DNA from: OFTM10 sp964344055
GTDB lineage: Bacteria; Actinomycetota; Acidimicrobiia; Acidimicrobiales; Aldehydirespiratoraceae
NCBI GenBank assembly: GCA_964344055.1
Contig: CAYFLT010000004.1
Coordinates: 73,000 to 136,999, forward strand
Reading direction: 5' to 3'
Length of the DNA stretch: 64,000 bases
Shown here: piece after piece, positions 8,429 to 16,557 of the stretch
Position numbering within the stretch: the first letter of the stretch is position 1
Layout of the letters: every line of letters begins with the position of its first letter
Program-made: the position numbers and the translations under genes
Notes under the pieces: model-generated
Database searches by the model: none
What the model saw: only the letters and a program-made list of their open reading frames with translations
Told to the model about the DNA's origin: nothing

Positions 8429-9448
8429 ATGGCTGGCCTTGAGCACGGTGAGCCGGTGACGCTCGAGGTCGCCGGGCGTGGAGTGCGGGTGACCAGTCCC
8501 GAGAAGGTCTTCTTCCCGAAGCGAGGAGAGACCAAGCTCGATCTGGTCGAGTACTACCTCGCGGTCGAGGAGCCATTCATGCGGGCCGTCGGCGGACGGC
8601 CGCTCCTGATGGAGCGGTACCCGGACGGGGCCCGGGGCAAGTCGTTCTTCCAGAAACGGGTTCCGAAGGGCGCGCCCGATTGGCTTCGAACCGTGGTGGT
8701 GAGCACCCCGAACGGCACGACGTCGAACGCGCTCGTGGCCGAGGACATGGCCCACATCGTGTGGGCGGTGAACATGGGCTGCCTCGGCTTCCACGTGTGG
8801 CCGAGCCGGGCCGACGATCCGGCCCATGCCGATGAGCTGCGTATCGATCTGGACCCCCAGCCGGGAACGAACTTCGAGCACGTCCGCGAGGCCGCCTACG
8901 AAGTGAAGGCCGTGCTCGACGAGCTCGGCATCGTGAGCCTGCCGAAGACATCCGGATCCAAAGGCATCCACATCTGGGTCCGCCTGCTCCCGAAGTGGGA
9001 CGGCATGAGTGTGCGCTACGCCGCGGTCGCGTTGGCCCGGGAGATGCAGCGCCGACGGCCCGAACTCCTGACCTGCGAATGGTGGAAGGAGGAGCGTGGC
9101 GAGCGGGTGTTCGTCGACTTCAACCAGAACGCGCCGCACAAGACCGTGTTCGGGGCCTGGTCGGTGCGGCCCCGCGTGGGCGGTCAGGTCTCGACGCCGC
9201 TCACGTGGGAGGAGGTCGCCACCGTGCAACACGAGGAGCTGACGTTGGTGACAGTGCCGGCCAAGGTCGCGGCCGAAGGTGACGCCTGGGCCGCGATCGA
9301 CGACGACTTGCAGTCTCTCGAACCTCTGCTCGAATGGCACGACCGGGACTGGGCGAACGGGCTCCTCGATGCACCGTGGCCCCCCGTGTACCCGAAGATG
9401 CCCAACGAGCCTCCCCGGGTGGCGCCGAGCCGGGCCAAGAAGGACTGA
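8429..9448 (+). CDS. Stand-alone LigD-type polymerase/primase (NHEJ PolDom)
   Basis: A 339-residue archaeo-eukaryotic primase-fold polymerase of the LigD PolDom family, used in non-homologous end joining to fill or extend broken ends, preferring ribonucleotides. Key sequence: SPEKVFFP near the N-terminus, VWPSRADDP, the catalytic pair in ELRIDLDPQPG (about residues 137-147), TSGSKGIHIWVRL with the basic active-site segment, and FVDFNQNAPHKT. No ligase or phosphoesterase domain is attached, and no Ku gene or ATP-dependent ligase is in the window, so partners would be elsewhere. The C-terminus ends in basic APSRAKKD. Sure of the family. Confidence 0.9.
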   Translation: MAGLEHGEPVTLEVAGRGVRVTSPEKVFFPKRGETKLDLVEYYLAVEEPFMRAVGGRPLLMERYPDGARGKSFFQKRVPKGAPDWLRTVVVSTPNGTTSNALVAEDMAHIVWAVNMGCLGFHVWPSRADDPAHADELRIDLDPQPGTNFEHVREAAYEVKAVLDELGIVSLPKTSGSKGIHIWVRLLPKWDGMSVRYAAVALAREMQRRRPELLTCEWWKEERGERVFVDFNQNAPHKTVFGAWSVRPRVGGQVSTPLTWEEVATVQHEELTLVTVPAKVAAEGDAWAAIDDDLQSLEPLLEWHDRDWANGLLDAPWPPVYPKMPNEPPRVAPSRAKKD

Positions 9449-9466
9449 TCCGACGCCAACCTCGCG

Positions 9467-10411
9467 TCAAGTAGATGCTGAAGTCGCGGCGAGTAGGGCG
9501 GCGCCGAGTGCACCAGCGTCGGAGCCGAGCTCGGCGAGTCGAACCTCGACCCTTGGACGGTGGGCACTTCCCAACAGAAGCTCCGCGAGCCAACGGTCCA
9601 CACCGTTCCGGAGGGGCTCACCCATCGCGGTGAGACCTCCGCCGATCACCACGAGGTCCGGGTCCAGGACGAGGCAGAGGTTGGCAATGCCCCGGGCCAC
9701 CTCTCGACAGAACCCGTCGACGATCACGGCGGCGTCCGAATCTCCCTCGGCCAGAGCCGCTGCGACGTCGACGCCGGTGATCGCGGGCCCGGATCCAGCC
9801 ACGTCGACGCCACGGTCGAATCGACCTGCGGCGGCCGCTTCCCGACCCATCCGGCCGAGAGCGTTGCCCGACGCGAAGTACTCCCAGGGACCCTGCTGTC
9901 CGGTGATGTGGGTGGGCCCGTCCGATTGCACGACCATGTGACCGGCCTCGCCGGCGAACCCGTTCGCACCGACCACCAGCCGCCCGTCGACGACGAAACC
10001 GGTGCCGATGCCAGTGCCCAGCGCTACGAACACGAAGTCACGACTCCCCCGACCCGCGCCAAAGCGGGACTCGGCGAGCGTTCCGGTAGTGGCGTCATTG
10101 CTCACCGAGATCGGGATTCCGAGGGCCTCATACATCGCCGACCTGATCGGGAATTCGACGAGATCGGGGAGGTTCGGTGAGTAGCGCACCACTCCCTGCC
10201 GATTGACCAGTCCCGCGATGCCGATACCTGCCGCCGTGATGGTGGCATCGTTGCGGTGGGCGAGCTCTCGGGCGATGTCCGCCATTGCCTGAACGAGACG
10301 CTCGCCGTCGCCACCGCTCGAGGTCCGGCTCCGATCGAGGATCGCACCTCGATCAGGGTCGACCAGGAGACAACGGGCGTTGGTGCCTCCGACGTCGAAT
10401 CCCAGAATCAT
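9467..10411 (-). CDS. ROK-family sugar kinase (glucokinase-like)
   Basis: A 314-residue ASKHA-fold kinase starting MILGFDVGGTNARC, the phosphate-1 loop (D-x-G-G-T-N) of ROK proteins. ALGTGIGTGFVVDG gives phosphate-2, and GANGFAGEAGHM supplies the ROK signature with the metal/sugar-contacting E-x-G-H. The zinc-binding cysteine motif usual after that histidine (C-x-C-G-x-x-G-C-x-E) is absent; here it reads THITGQQGPWEYFASG, which is seen in cysteine-less ROK kinases. No DNA-binding domain is present, so it is a kinase and not a repressor. It is divergent, with 73 bp between, from a 2-hydroxyacid dehydrogenase. Sugar specificity, probably a hexose, is inferred only from family. Confidence 0.88.
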   Translation of the reverse strand: MILGFDVGGTNARCLLVDPDRGAILDRSRTSSGGDGERLVQAMADIARELAHRNDATITAAGIGIAGLVNRQGVVRYSPNLPDLVEFPIRSAMYEALGIPISVSNDATTGTLAESRFGAGRGSRDFVFVALGTGIGTGFVVDGRLVVGANGFAGEAGHMVVQSDGPTHITGQQGPWEYFASGNALGRMGREAAAAGRFDRGVDVAGSGPAITGVDVAAALAEGDSDAAVIVDGFCREVARGIANLCLVLDPDLVVIGGGLTAMGEPLRNGVDRWLAELLLGSAHRPRVEVRLAELGSDAGALGAALLAATSAST

Positions 10412-10484
10412 GACGACCGAGGCTAGGTCGCACCGTGGGGCGGGCGCAGGAGGGTGTCGGGGCCGCGGCTGGCAGGATTGTCCG

Positions 10485-11459
10485 ATGACAGAACTACAAC
10501 ACCTCGCGGGCAGTGGGCCCGATCGCATCTACGTGGATCGCTTGCTCCCTCCGTGGCTCGACGAGTTGTTCGGGGCCGAGTGGGTCGTGGTCGGACCCGA
10601 CCCGGGTGAGCTCGCTGGGGCACGGGCAGTGATCGCTGGATCCTCGCCATGGACCGTCGAACGGATCGCATCGGCCCCCGAATTGGAGGTCATCTCCCGC
10701 AGCGGGATCGGCTTCGACACAGTCGATCTCGAAGCCGCGACCTCCCATGGGATCGTCGTCTGCAACACTCCGGATGCGCCGTCGATCTCCACGGCCGAGC
10801 ACACCATGAGCCTGCTGCTCGCGGCCACCAAGTTCACGGCCAACAACGTCGCCCGGCTCCGGGCCGGTCGCCAGGACTTCTACGCGGCGAACGAGGCGAT
10901 CGAGCTCTCGGGAGCGACCGTCGGCGTGGTCGGTCACGGCCGGATCGGGAGTCGGGTGGCGCGGATGTGTGCCGCTATGGACCTGCGGGTGATCGTCTGT
11001 GACCCCTACGTAGAGGTCTTCGAGCACGAGCAGGTCGATCTGGCGACGCTGCTCGCGGAGAGTCGAGTCATCACCCTGCACTGTCCGCTCACCGATGAGA
11101 CGAGGAACATGATCGACGCGGAGGCGCTGTCGGCAATGCAGGACGGCGTCGTGCTGGTGAACGCCGCGCGCGGTGGCGTGATCGACAGCGATGCGCTGAT
11201 CGCCGCTCTCGATTCCGCGAAGGTCTACGCCGCGGGGCTCGACGTGACAGCACCCGAGCCCCTTGATCCCAATCACACCCTCTTACACCGTGACAACGTT
11301 GTGGTGACTCCACACATCGCATCGGCGACCGACAAGGGCCGTATCCGCATGTACTCGGGAGCGATCGAGAATGCCCGTCAGGTGTTGGCGGGTGATCGAC
11401 CGGTCAACTGCGTGAACCCCGAGGTGTGGAGTGTTCGAGAGGCCCGACAGTCACGTTGA
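10485..11459 (+). CDS. D-isomer specific 2-hydroxyacid dehydrogenase (SerA-like)
   Basis: A 324-residue NAD-dependent oxidoreductase. The Rossmann domain carries GVVGHGRIGSRVARM (GxGxxG type), HCPLTDETRNMI, the arginine in NAARGGVID and the histidine of TPHIASATDKG, which with an acidic residue forms the R-E-H catalytic set of this family. SRSGIGFDTVDLEAA is the usual hinge region. It could be a 3-phosphoglycerate, glycerate or other 2-hydroxyacid dehydrogenase; it lacks the C-terminal ACT domain of long SerA. I chose the ATG at 10485 (MTELQH); the frame is open further upstream but without protein character. Confidence 0.88.
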   Translation: MTELQHLAGSGPDRIYVDRLLPPWLDELFGAEWVVVGPDPGELAGARAVIAGSSPWTVERIASAPELEVISRSGIGFDTVDLEAATSHGIVVCNTPDAPSISTAEHTMSLLLAATKFTANNVARLRAGRQDFYAANEAIELSGATVGVVGHGRIGSRVARMCAAMDLRVIVCDPYVEVFEHEQVDLATLLAESRVITLHCPLTDETRNMIDAEALSAMQDGVVLVNAARGGVIDSDALIAALDSAKVYAAGLDVTAPEPLDPNHTLLHRDNVVVTPHIASATDKGRIRMYSGAIENARQVLAGDRPVNCVNPEVWSVREARQSR

Positions 11460-11481
11460 CCGCGACGGCCCTGGAGCCGGG

Positions 11482-11901
11482 TCAGGCCTCGATGTAGTCC
11501 TTGAGCCGGTCGAGCTGGCGGCCGTCAGTCTTCCGCATGGCGAACCGGAGCATGGGGGCGAGCAAGCGCCAGGCCCCGGTGGTCGTGCAATCAGCGACGA
11601 GTGCGATGCTCGTGGTGCTGTCGTCGAGGATCTTGACGTCGTAGCGGTAGTCGGCCGACACGCCGCCTTGGACGGACCGAAGCACGATCGAGCGTCCCGG
11701 TTCGAGTGCGGCGATCGTGGCCGGTCGCTCCTTGCCGCGTGCGTGGAACGCGAGGGTGGCGCCCACTTCGGTGGGTCCGTCGGCGCGGAAATCGTCGATC
11801 CCGGGCATCCACTCGGTTGCGTTGTCCCAGTCGACGAGCGCGGCCCAGACCTCAGTGGCTGGTTTGGCGATGGTGGTTTCGGCGGTGAACGCGATCGACA
11901 T
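11482..11901 (-). CDS. SRPBCC (START-like) family protein
   Basis: A 139-residue single-domain protein. The N-terminus MSIAFTAETTIAKPATEVWAALVDWDNATEWM is the hallmark first strand and helix pair of polyketide-cyclase/SRPBCC helix-grip folds, followed by alternating strands and a long C-terminal helix ending RQLDRLKDYIEA. These bind lipids or hydrophobic small molecules. No catalytic residue can be assigned. It is convergent with the preceding dehydrogenase. Confidence 0.85.
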   Translation of the reverse strand: MSIAFTAETTIAKPATEVWAALVDWDNATEWMPGIDDFRADGPTEVGATLAFHARGKERPATIAALEPGRSIVLRSVQGGVSADYRYDVKILDDSTTSIALVADCTTTGAWRLLAPMLRFAMRKTDGRQLDRLKDYIEA

Positions 11902-12012
11902 CGCGGGTCCTCCAGAAGTGGTGGCGGGCGTTGAAAACGGGTTCCGGCGCCGTGTGACCGATGACCCCCTCGGACGATGTCACATCCGGCCGAAGGGCCC
12001 GAGACTAGACGA

Positions 12013-12759
12013 GTGAAGTCAGCTTTTTCTGCCCTCGTCCGCTGGCTCGAAGGTCTCGGCGGCCTGTCGCGTCAGGGTGTCATCGCCAGCTCGAACTGGG
12101 TGCGTTCGCGCCATGTCCCTCCGCTGCCGGAGGGATCTCAGCGCGCGCTCTGGCTGCTGCCCGCCTCGCTGATGATCGGTGTGGGTGTGGCCTCCCTGGC
12201 CGCGGCCGAGCTCGGGGTCGCCCCCTTCGACGTCGCCCTCTCGGCAGTTGCCGAGCGGACGCCGCTCTCGCTCGGCCAGTCCGCCTGGGCAGTGTCGGGC
12301 GTGCTGTTCCTGGTTGCCGCGGTCCTGGGCGTGCGGCCGACCAGCCGCACCATCAGCCTGATGTTTCTCAACGGTCTCATGATCGATGCCGCTGGGCAGG
12401 TGATCGTGACTCCCGACGGCCTCGGCTCCCGGGCCGCCATGGCCACGGTCGGAAGCGTGGTGCTCGTCTTCGGTGTCGCCACCGTCGTCTACCACGCAGC
12501 TGCGGGCGGGGCGTTCGAGTCGCTCATGAAGGTAGCGGAGATTCGCGGTCGACGGCCGCTGGTCATGCGGTCCGGTCTCGAGATCGGGTTCCTGATCGGT
12601 GGGATGGCCGCGGGCGGAGCGTTCGGGCCGATGACCGTGGTGATCGCGCTCGGGATGGGGCCCGCGATCATGACCGGGATCCAGGCGCTGGAGGACCATC
12701 AGGTCGGTCGACGGGTCCGTCTCACAAATAGCTTGCCAGAAAGCTTTCTGTCAAGTTAA
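12013..12759 (+). CDS. YczE/YitT-like integral membrane protein
   Basis: About 248 residues with roughly five membrane helices: WLLPASLMIGVGVASLAAAE, then AWAVSGVLFLVAAVLGV, and so on. The internal SLMFLNGLMIDAA and GSVVLVFGVATVVYHAAAGG pattern resembles the YczE/YyaS membrane family, whose members often sit beside regulators and whose role is unknown. GTG at 12013 is the likely start; upstream codons lack protein character. The last 10 codons contain a 24-bp palindrome that looks like the operator of the MarR gene that follows 8 bp later. Confidence 0.6.
   Translation: MKSAFSALVRWLEGLGGLSRQGVIASSNWVRSRHVPPLPEGSQRALWLLPASLMIGVGVASLAAAELGVAPFDVALSAVAERTPLSLGQSAWAVSGVLFLVAAVLGVRPTSRTISLMFLNGLMIDAAGQVIVTPDGLGSRAAMATVGSVVLVFGVATVVYHAAAGGAFESLMKVAEIRGRRPLVMRSGLEIGFLIGGMAAGGAFGPMTVVIALGMGPAIMTGIQALEDHQVGRRVRLTNSLPESFLSS
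12732..12755. promoter_or_regulatory. Candidate MarR operator, 24-bp palindrome
   Basis: Two 12-bp arms, CTTGCCAGAAAG and CTTTCTGTCAAG, are complementary except at one position pair. The palindrome lies 13 bp before the GTG start of the MarR-type gene and inside the 3' end of the preceding membrane-protein gene. Size, symmetry and place are those of an autoregulatory MarR site. This is inferred from position; binding is not shown. Confidence 0.65.
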
Positions 12760-12767
12760 CTGAATCG

Positions 12768-13283
12768 GTGGCCGACACCGCACTCGATTCCGACATCACC
12801 ACCTTCGCTCTATTGCTTGGGCGGCTCGGCCGGCTGAACGAGGCACTGGTCACCGACGTCTGCGCCGGGTTCGACACGACCTCGGCCGAGGTGCGGGTAC
12901 TCGCATTCCTCGGCCACCGGCCCGACGGTGCGGCCAGCCCCTCGGCGATCGCGACCTTCGTCGTGCAGACGAGCGGCGGCCTCACCGCCACCCTGCGCAG
13001 GCTCGAGAATGACGGCTATGTCGAGCGGCGGCCCGACCCGCGAGATGGTCGCGGCAAGTTGGTCGCGCTCACCGACGCCGGTCGCCAGTTCCACGCCGAA
13101 GTGGTCGCGGCCATCTCCGCTCGGACCGCGGCTGCAGTCGCCGCCCTCGACGTGGGCGAGCTCGACCCGGTGGTGCGGTCGCTGGTCGACGGCCTCGAAC
13201 GTGCTGCCGGACAACCCTCCAGTGCCGGCTTCGTCGCCGGCCGGATCATCGACGACATCGACTCCCTCAGGAGCAACATATGA
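12768..13283 (+). CDS. MarR family transcriptional regulator
   Basis: A 171-residue winged-helix regulator with a GTG start. The core reads SPSAIATFVVQTSGGLTATL (recognition helix), then RRLENDGYVERRPDPRDGRG, the MarR wing with the conserved D-x-R-D-x-R, and LTDAGRQFH. Its stop overlaps the ATG of the TauD-like dioxygenase (ATGA), so the two are translationally coupled. The palindrome just upstream is a probable self-operator. The effector is unknown; coupling suggests it controls the dioxygenase and perhaps the gene beyond. Confidence 0.9.
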   Translation: MADTALDSDITTFALLLGRLGRLNEALVTDVCAGFDTTSAEVRVLAFLGHRPDGAASPSAIATFVVQTSGGLTATLRRLENDGYVERRPDPRDGRGKLVALTDAGRQFHAEVVAAISARTAAAVAALDVGELDPVVRSLVDGLERAAGQPSSAGFVAGRIIDDIDSLRSNI

Positions 13284-14065
13284 CAGCGCCCACCACATCC
13301 GACGTGGACCTCGCCCTCACCCCACTCACCGGCCGTTTCGTGGCCGAAGTCGGGATGTCGCTCGATGCGATCCTGGCTGACTCGGCCGCCCACGAAGCAA
13401 TGCGATCGGCCCTGCACGAACACAAGGTCCTCGTGCTGCCCGGCGCGGACCCCGACCCGGAGCAGCAGATCGCGCTCGGCCGTGTGTTCGGCGAACCGGA
13501 GCCACCCCAGGCCCAGAACCCACGACACCCTGACTACGACCTGATCTGCGTGCTCGATTCCGAGGGCGGCTACAAGGCCGACCGGTGGCACGCCGACGAG
13601 ACGTTCATCGACAGCCCGGCGAGCGGGGCAGTGCTCATCGTTCCGATCCAGCCCGATGCCGGTGGCGACACGCTGTGGCTCGACACGGAGGCCGCCTACG
13701 ACGCGCTGTCGAACGGCATGAAGACCCTCATCGACAACCGTCGCTGCCGTCACGAGATGGCGCACGGTGTGGAAGCCGTCCACCCGGTGGTGCGCACGCA
13801 TCCGGTGACCGGACGCAAGTGCATCTACGTGAACGAGACATTCAGCCGGGGGATCATCAACCTTCCGCCCATCGAATCCAAGGCGATCCTCGGGATGCTG
13901 CTGGAGCACGTCCAGCGTCCCGATTTCACCTACCGCCATCGCTGGAGTCCGGGCGACATCGTCATCTGGGACAACCGCTCCACCCAGCACTACGCCGTGG
14001 CCGACTACATCGGTCGCCGACAGATCAACCGGGTCGGCTTCGTCGCCGAACCCTTCGACGACTGA
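13280..14065 (+). CDS. TauD/TfdA-like Fe(II)/2-oxoglutarate dioxygenase
   Basis: A 261-residue double-stranded beta-helix dioxygenase. Iron ligands are visible as WHADETF (H-x-D) near residue 110 and the distal histidine in NRSTQHYAV, followed by an arginine (GRRQINRVGF) that would bind 2-oxoglutarate. TFSRGIINLPPIES is the usual segment before the C-terminal helix. Family members oxidise taurine, phenoxyacetates, alkyl sulfates and similar acids; substrate here is unknown. It is coupled by ATGA to the MarR regulator, and a perfect hairpin starts at its stop codon. Confidence 0.9.
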   Translation: MTAPTTSDVDLALTPLTGRFVAEVGMSLDAILADSAAHEAMRSALHEHKVLVLPGADPDPEQQIALGRVFGEPEPPQAQNPRHPDYDLICVLDSEGGYKADRWHADETFIDSPASGAVLIVPIQPDAGGDTLWLDTEAAYDALSNGMKTLIDNRRCRHEMAHGVEAVHPVVRTHPVTGRKCIYVNETFSRGIINLPPIESKAILGMLLEHVQRPDFTYRHRWSPGDIVIWDNRSTQHYAVADYIGRRQINRVGFVAEPFDD

Positions 14066-14144
14066 GTTGTTTCGCTGGTGCCAGGCACCCGAAACAACTT
14101 CACCGAGCAGACATGTTTCGGGTGCCTGGCACCAGCGAAACAAC
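14066..14144. repeat. Perfect 31-bp inverted repeat between dioxygenase and propeller gene
   Basis: Arms at 14066-14096 and 14114-14144 are exact reverse complements over 31 bp with a 17-nt spacer. The arm begins GTTGTTTCGCTGGTGCC and contains a nested palindrome, GGTGCCAGGCACC. It starts at the dioxygenase stop and ends 15 bp before the next ATG. A run of Ts is missing, so it is not a standard intrinsic terminator, although the RNA would form a very stable hairpin between two co-directional genes. Confidence 0.9.
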
Positions 14145-14159
14145 TTTGGGGGAACAGCA

Positions 14160-15723
14160 ATGCAGACAGGACCGCGGAATCCGTTTCTGGCGGACTCACA
14201 GAACGCCATGGCCCATGGTCGGCCGGACCAGCAGGACAACGTGCCGTGGCGGGGGCCGGAGGGACCGTCTGAGATCCTCGACCCGGCGGACACCGACGAC
14301 ATCCAGTACGCGTGGCTCGGTCCTTGCCATTTCGGGGGGCTGACCTCCGGCGTCTATCCCGACGGCAAGCGGGTGGTCTGGAGCAACGGACGCCAGAACA
14401 TCGTCAAGCTCGACTACGACACCCTCGAGATCCTCGCCGACCACGAGACCGTCGGCGGCGAGGGCCGCACGCCGCGAGCCGAACTCGAGGAGAACCTCCG
14501 CGGGCTCGACGAAAAGGACGGCTGGGATGCGATCGAGCACGCCATCGACCTGTCGATGCGGTTCATGACCGGCCTCGACGGTGTCTACGCCCTGCTCGAC
14601 TGCGATCACACCCTGTTCCTCGGTCGCAAAGACCACGCCGTCGCCTACGTCGAAACTGATCCGAGCGACCGCTCCTCCGAGATCGTCGAGCGGGATCGCT
14701 GGTACAAGCCCGACCACATCGAGGGCTTCTTCGTCGGCATGAACATGACCCTCGACGGTCGCCTCGTCATGTCGACCGATCACGGTTGGGTCGTGGTGCT
14801 CGCCCGGGACTTCAGCGAGTACCACGCTATCCAGGTCGAGGGCGGAGCCGAGGAGGCGGCGGAGTACTGCGCGATGCAAGCCGAACTTCGGGGCCACACC
14901 GGCTACGGCTGGATGCGCACCTCGATCTGTGTCGACGACGACAACGGCATATACGTGTCGTCCAACGCTCACACCCACAAGCTGCGCTGGACCGGTTCCG
15001 AGCTCCGCGATGACGATGCTCACGGATGCTGGACGGTGCCCTACCGCAACGGGGGTGGTTGCGGGTCGGGCACGACGCCGTCACTCATGGGGTTCGGCCC
15101 TGACGAGGATCACCTTCTCGTGATCGGCGACGGCGACGAGGTCGTCAACATCACCCTGATGTGGCGCGACGAGATTCCCGACGACTGGGAGCAGCTGCCC
15201 AACGCGCCCCACCGCCGAATCGCCGGCATCGGACCTGCCAACATGGGCGACCCCGACCTCGCCGAGATCAAGACCGAGCAGTCGATCACCACGTCTGGCT
15301 ATGGCGCCATGACCGTCAACAACGAGCCGGCCACGATTCCTGACGGCTTCCCGGCCGGAGGCGTCCGCATGCTGTGCTTCATGCTCGGACACAAGCCGGA
15401 GTACACCCCGCGCGGCATGCACAAGTNNNNNNNNNNTCGCCCGAGCGCTCAAGGAGGCGTGGATCAACCACGACATCTCCTCGCCCAACTCGGTTCCGTT
15501 CGTGGCCGAGGAGTCCGACCTCGTCTACACCTGCGGGATCCGCGACGGGAGGTGGACGATCGAGGCCGCCGATTGGACGACCGGCGAATCGAAGTTCCAC
15601 TTCGTGCTCGGCGGATCGCAGTTCAACACTCTTGGCGCCGGCGTCACCATCGACGAGGACGGCCGCCTGCTGTTCGGGTCCATGTACGGCAAAACCCGAG
15701 TGATGCGCGCCCCATCAACCTGA
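14160..15723 (+). CDS. Unrecognised protein, possibly a beta-propeller (sequence gap inside)
   Basis: I do not recognise the family. About 520 residues in two frames either side of the 10-N gap at 15427-15436; the frame after the gap reads ARALKEAWINHDISSPNSVP to the end MYGKTRVMRAPST. Repeated short motifs such as GGLTSGVYPDGKRVVWSN, MNMTLDGRLVMSTDHGW, SICVDDDNGIYVSSNAH and GVTIDEDGRLLFGSM have the G/DG-strand pattern of propeller blades, as in SMP-30 or NHL-type proteins. There is no signal peptide, so it is probably cytoplasmic. The ATG at 14160 has GGGGGAAC upstream. It follows the MarR-dioxygenase pair on the same strand across a hairpin, so a linked role is possible. Confidence 0.6.
15427..15436. 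other. Assembly gap (10 N)
   Basis: Ten undetermined bases inside the propeller-like gene. The reading frame differs on the two sides, as expected if the gap length is a placeholder. Confidence 0.99.
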
Positions 15724-15763
15724 CAGGGTTTTGGTGTCAGGTACCAAAACCCTGTCAGGTTGA
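15715..15763. repeat. Perfect 21-bp hairpin overlapping a stop codon
   Basis: Arms 15715-15735 and 15743-15763 are exact reverse complements (TCAACCTGACAGGGTTTTGG and its complement) around a 7-nt loop GTCAGGT. The TGA stop of the propeller-like gene lies in the left arm, and the right arm ends 5 bp from the stop of the convergent Crp-like gene. It probably terminates transcription in both directions, without a clear U tract. Confidence 0.85.
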
Positions 15764-15767
15764 CCGG

Positions 15768-16445
15768 TCAGCCTTCGCCGCGGCGGCGGAGTTGGGCGCG
15801 GTCGTGGATGGTGACCTCGCTCTCGCTCTGGCTGATCCACTCGAGCGCCCGAAGCTTCCGTAGCGCCTTCACCACCGCCTCGCGCGAGAGCCCGCACCAC
15901 TGGGCGAACTCCATCTGCGTGAGACCGAGATCCACGGTCACCTCCTCACCGGCACCTGCCTCGCCCCGCCTCGCGATCTCCTCCAGCCGTCGGCACACCC
16001 GCCCGAGCGCATCCACACTCGAATACTCGAGCTGGCGGAGGTTGGCTTGACGGAGCCGTTCGACGGTGAGCCGGAGCAGAGCCGCCATTGTCGAAGGATT
16101 CGCTTCCAGGTACTCGGCGAACCGGCTTCCTGGGACCGCCACCACCTCGGCACCGGTCAGCGCTACCGCGGTGGCCGACCGGGGACCACCATCGATCGAC
16201 GACAACTCTCCTAGCAGATCGCCTGGCCCAAGGAGGTCGAGCACCAGCTCGTTCCCGCTGGCCGCGGTGGACACCAGCTTCACGTCACCCGACTCGATCA
16301 GGATCACGTCATAGGGGTCATCTCCCTCGGTGAACAGCACGGTGCCGGCGGGGAAGGAGCGGCGCGCGCCCATACCCCTCAAGTCGGCGATCGCGCTGCT
16401 GTCGAGCCAGTCATCGTGGATCGTCACCGCTGCATCATCGGCCAT
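15768..16445 (-). CDS. Crp/Fnr family transcriptional regulator
   Basis: About 225 residues. The N-terminal cyclic-nucleotide-binding fold is clear: FPAGTVLFTEGDDPYDVILI, the phosphate-binding-cassette region GPGDLLGELSSIDGGPRSAT with the G-E and R-[ST]-A residues that contact cAMP in CRP, and the dimer helix near LLRLTVERLRQANL. The C-terminal winged helix reads LTQMEFAQWCGLSREAVVKALRKL. I chose ATG 16445 (MADDAAVT) over an extension that covers the intergenic palindrome. It is divergent from a second, DNA-binding-domain-free cNMP-binding gene across a 20-bp palindrome. With three class III cyclase domains in the window, cAMP or cGMP is a likely ligand. Confidence 0.92.
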   Translation of the reverse strand: MADDAAVTIHDDWLDSSAIADLRGMGARRSFPAGTVLFTEGDDPYDVILIESGDVKLVSTAASGNELVLDLLGPGDLLGELSSIDGGPRSATAVALTGAEVVAVPGSRFAEYLEANPSTMAALLRLTVERLRQANLRQLEYSSVDALGRVCRRLEEIARRGEAGAGEEVTVDLGLTQMEFAQWCGLSREAVVKALRKLRALEWISQSESEVTIHDRAQLRRRGEG

Positions 16446-16464
16446 GAGGAGCCCCCTGTCATTC

Positions 16465-16484
16465 GCTGGGTACGCGTACCCAGC
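16465..16484. promoter_or_regulatory. 20-bp perfect palindrome in a divergent promoter
   Basis: gctgggtacgcgtacccagc is a perfect palindrome lying between the divergent Crp-like gene and the single-domain cNMP-binding gene, 20 bp from the Crp-like start. It does not match the classical CRP consensus (TGTGA-N6-TCACA). A self-operator of the Crp-like protein is the simplest reading. Confidence 0.55.
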
Positions 16485-16557
16485 CAGGTGCGCCTGGCGA
16501 CGCTGCTCACGCACCGCCGCTCCGGCACGCTCAAGTTAACGGAGAGAGGAGCCCGCC

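Noticed and set aside
14067..14159. Extra N-terminal residues (MFRWCQAPET...) of the propeller-like protein
   Set aside because: They are a translation of the 31-bp inverted repeat; the real start is ATG 14160.
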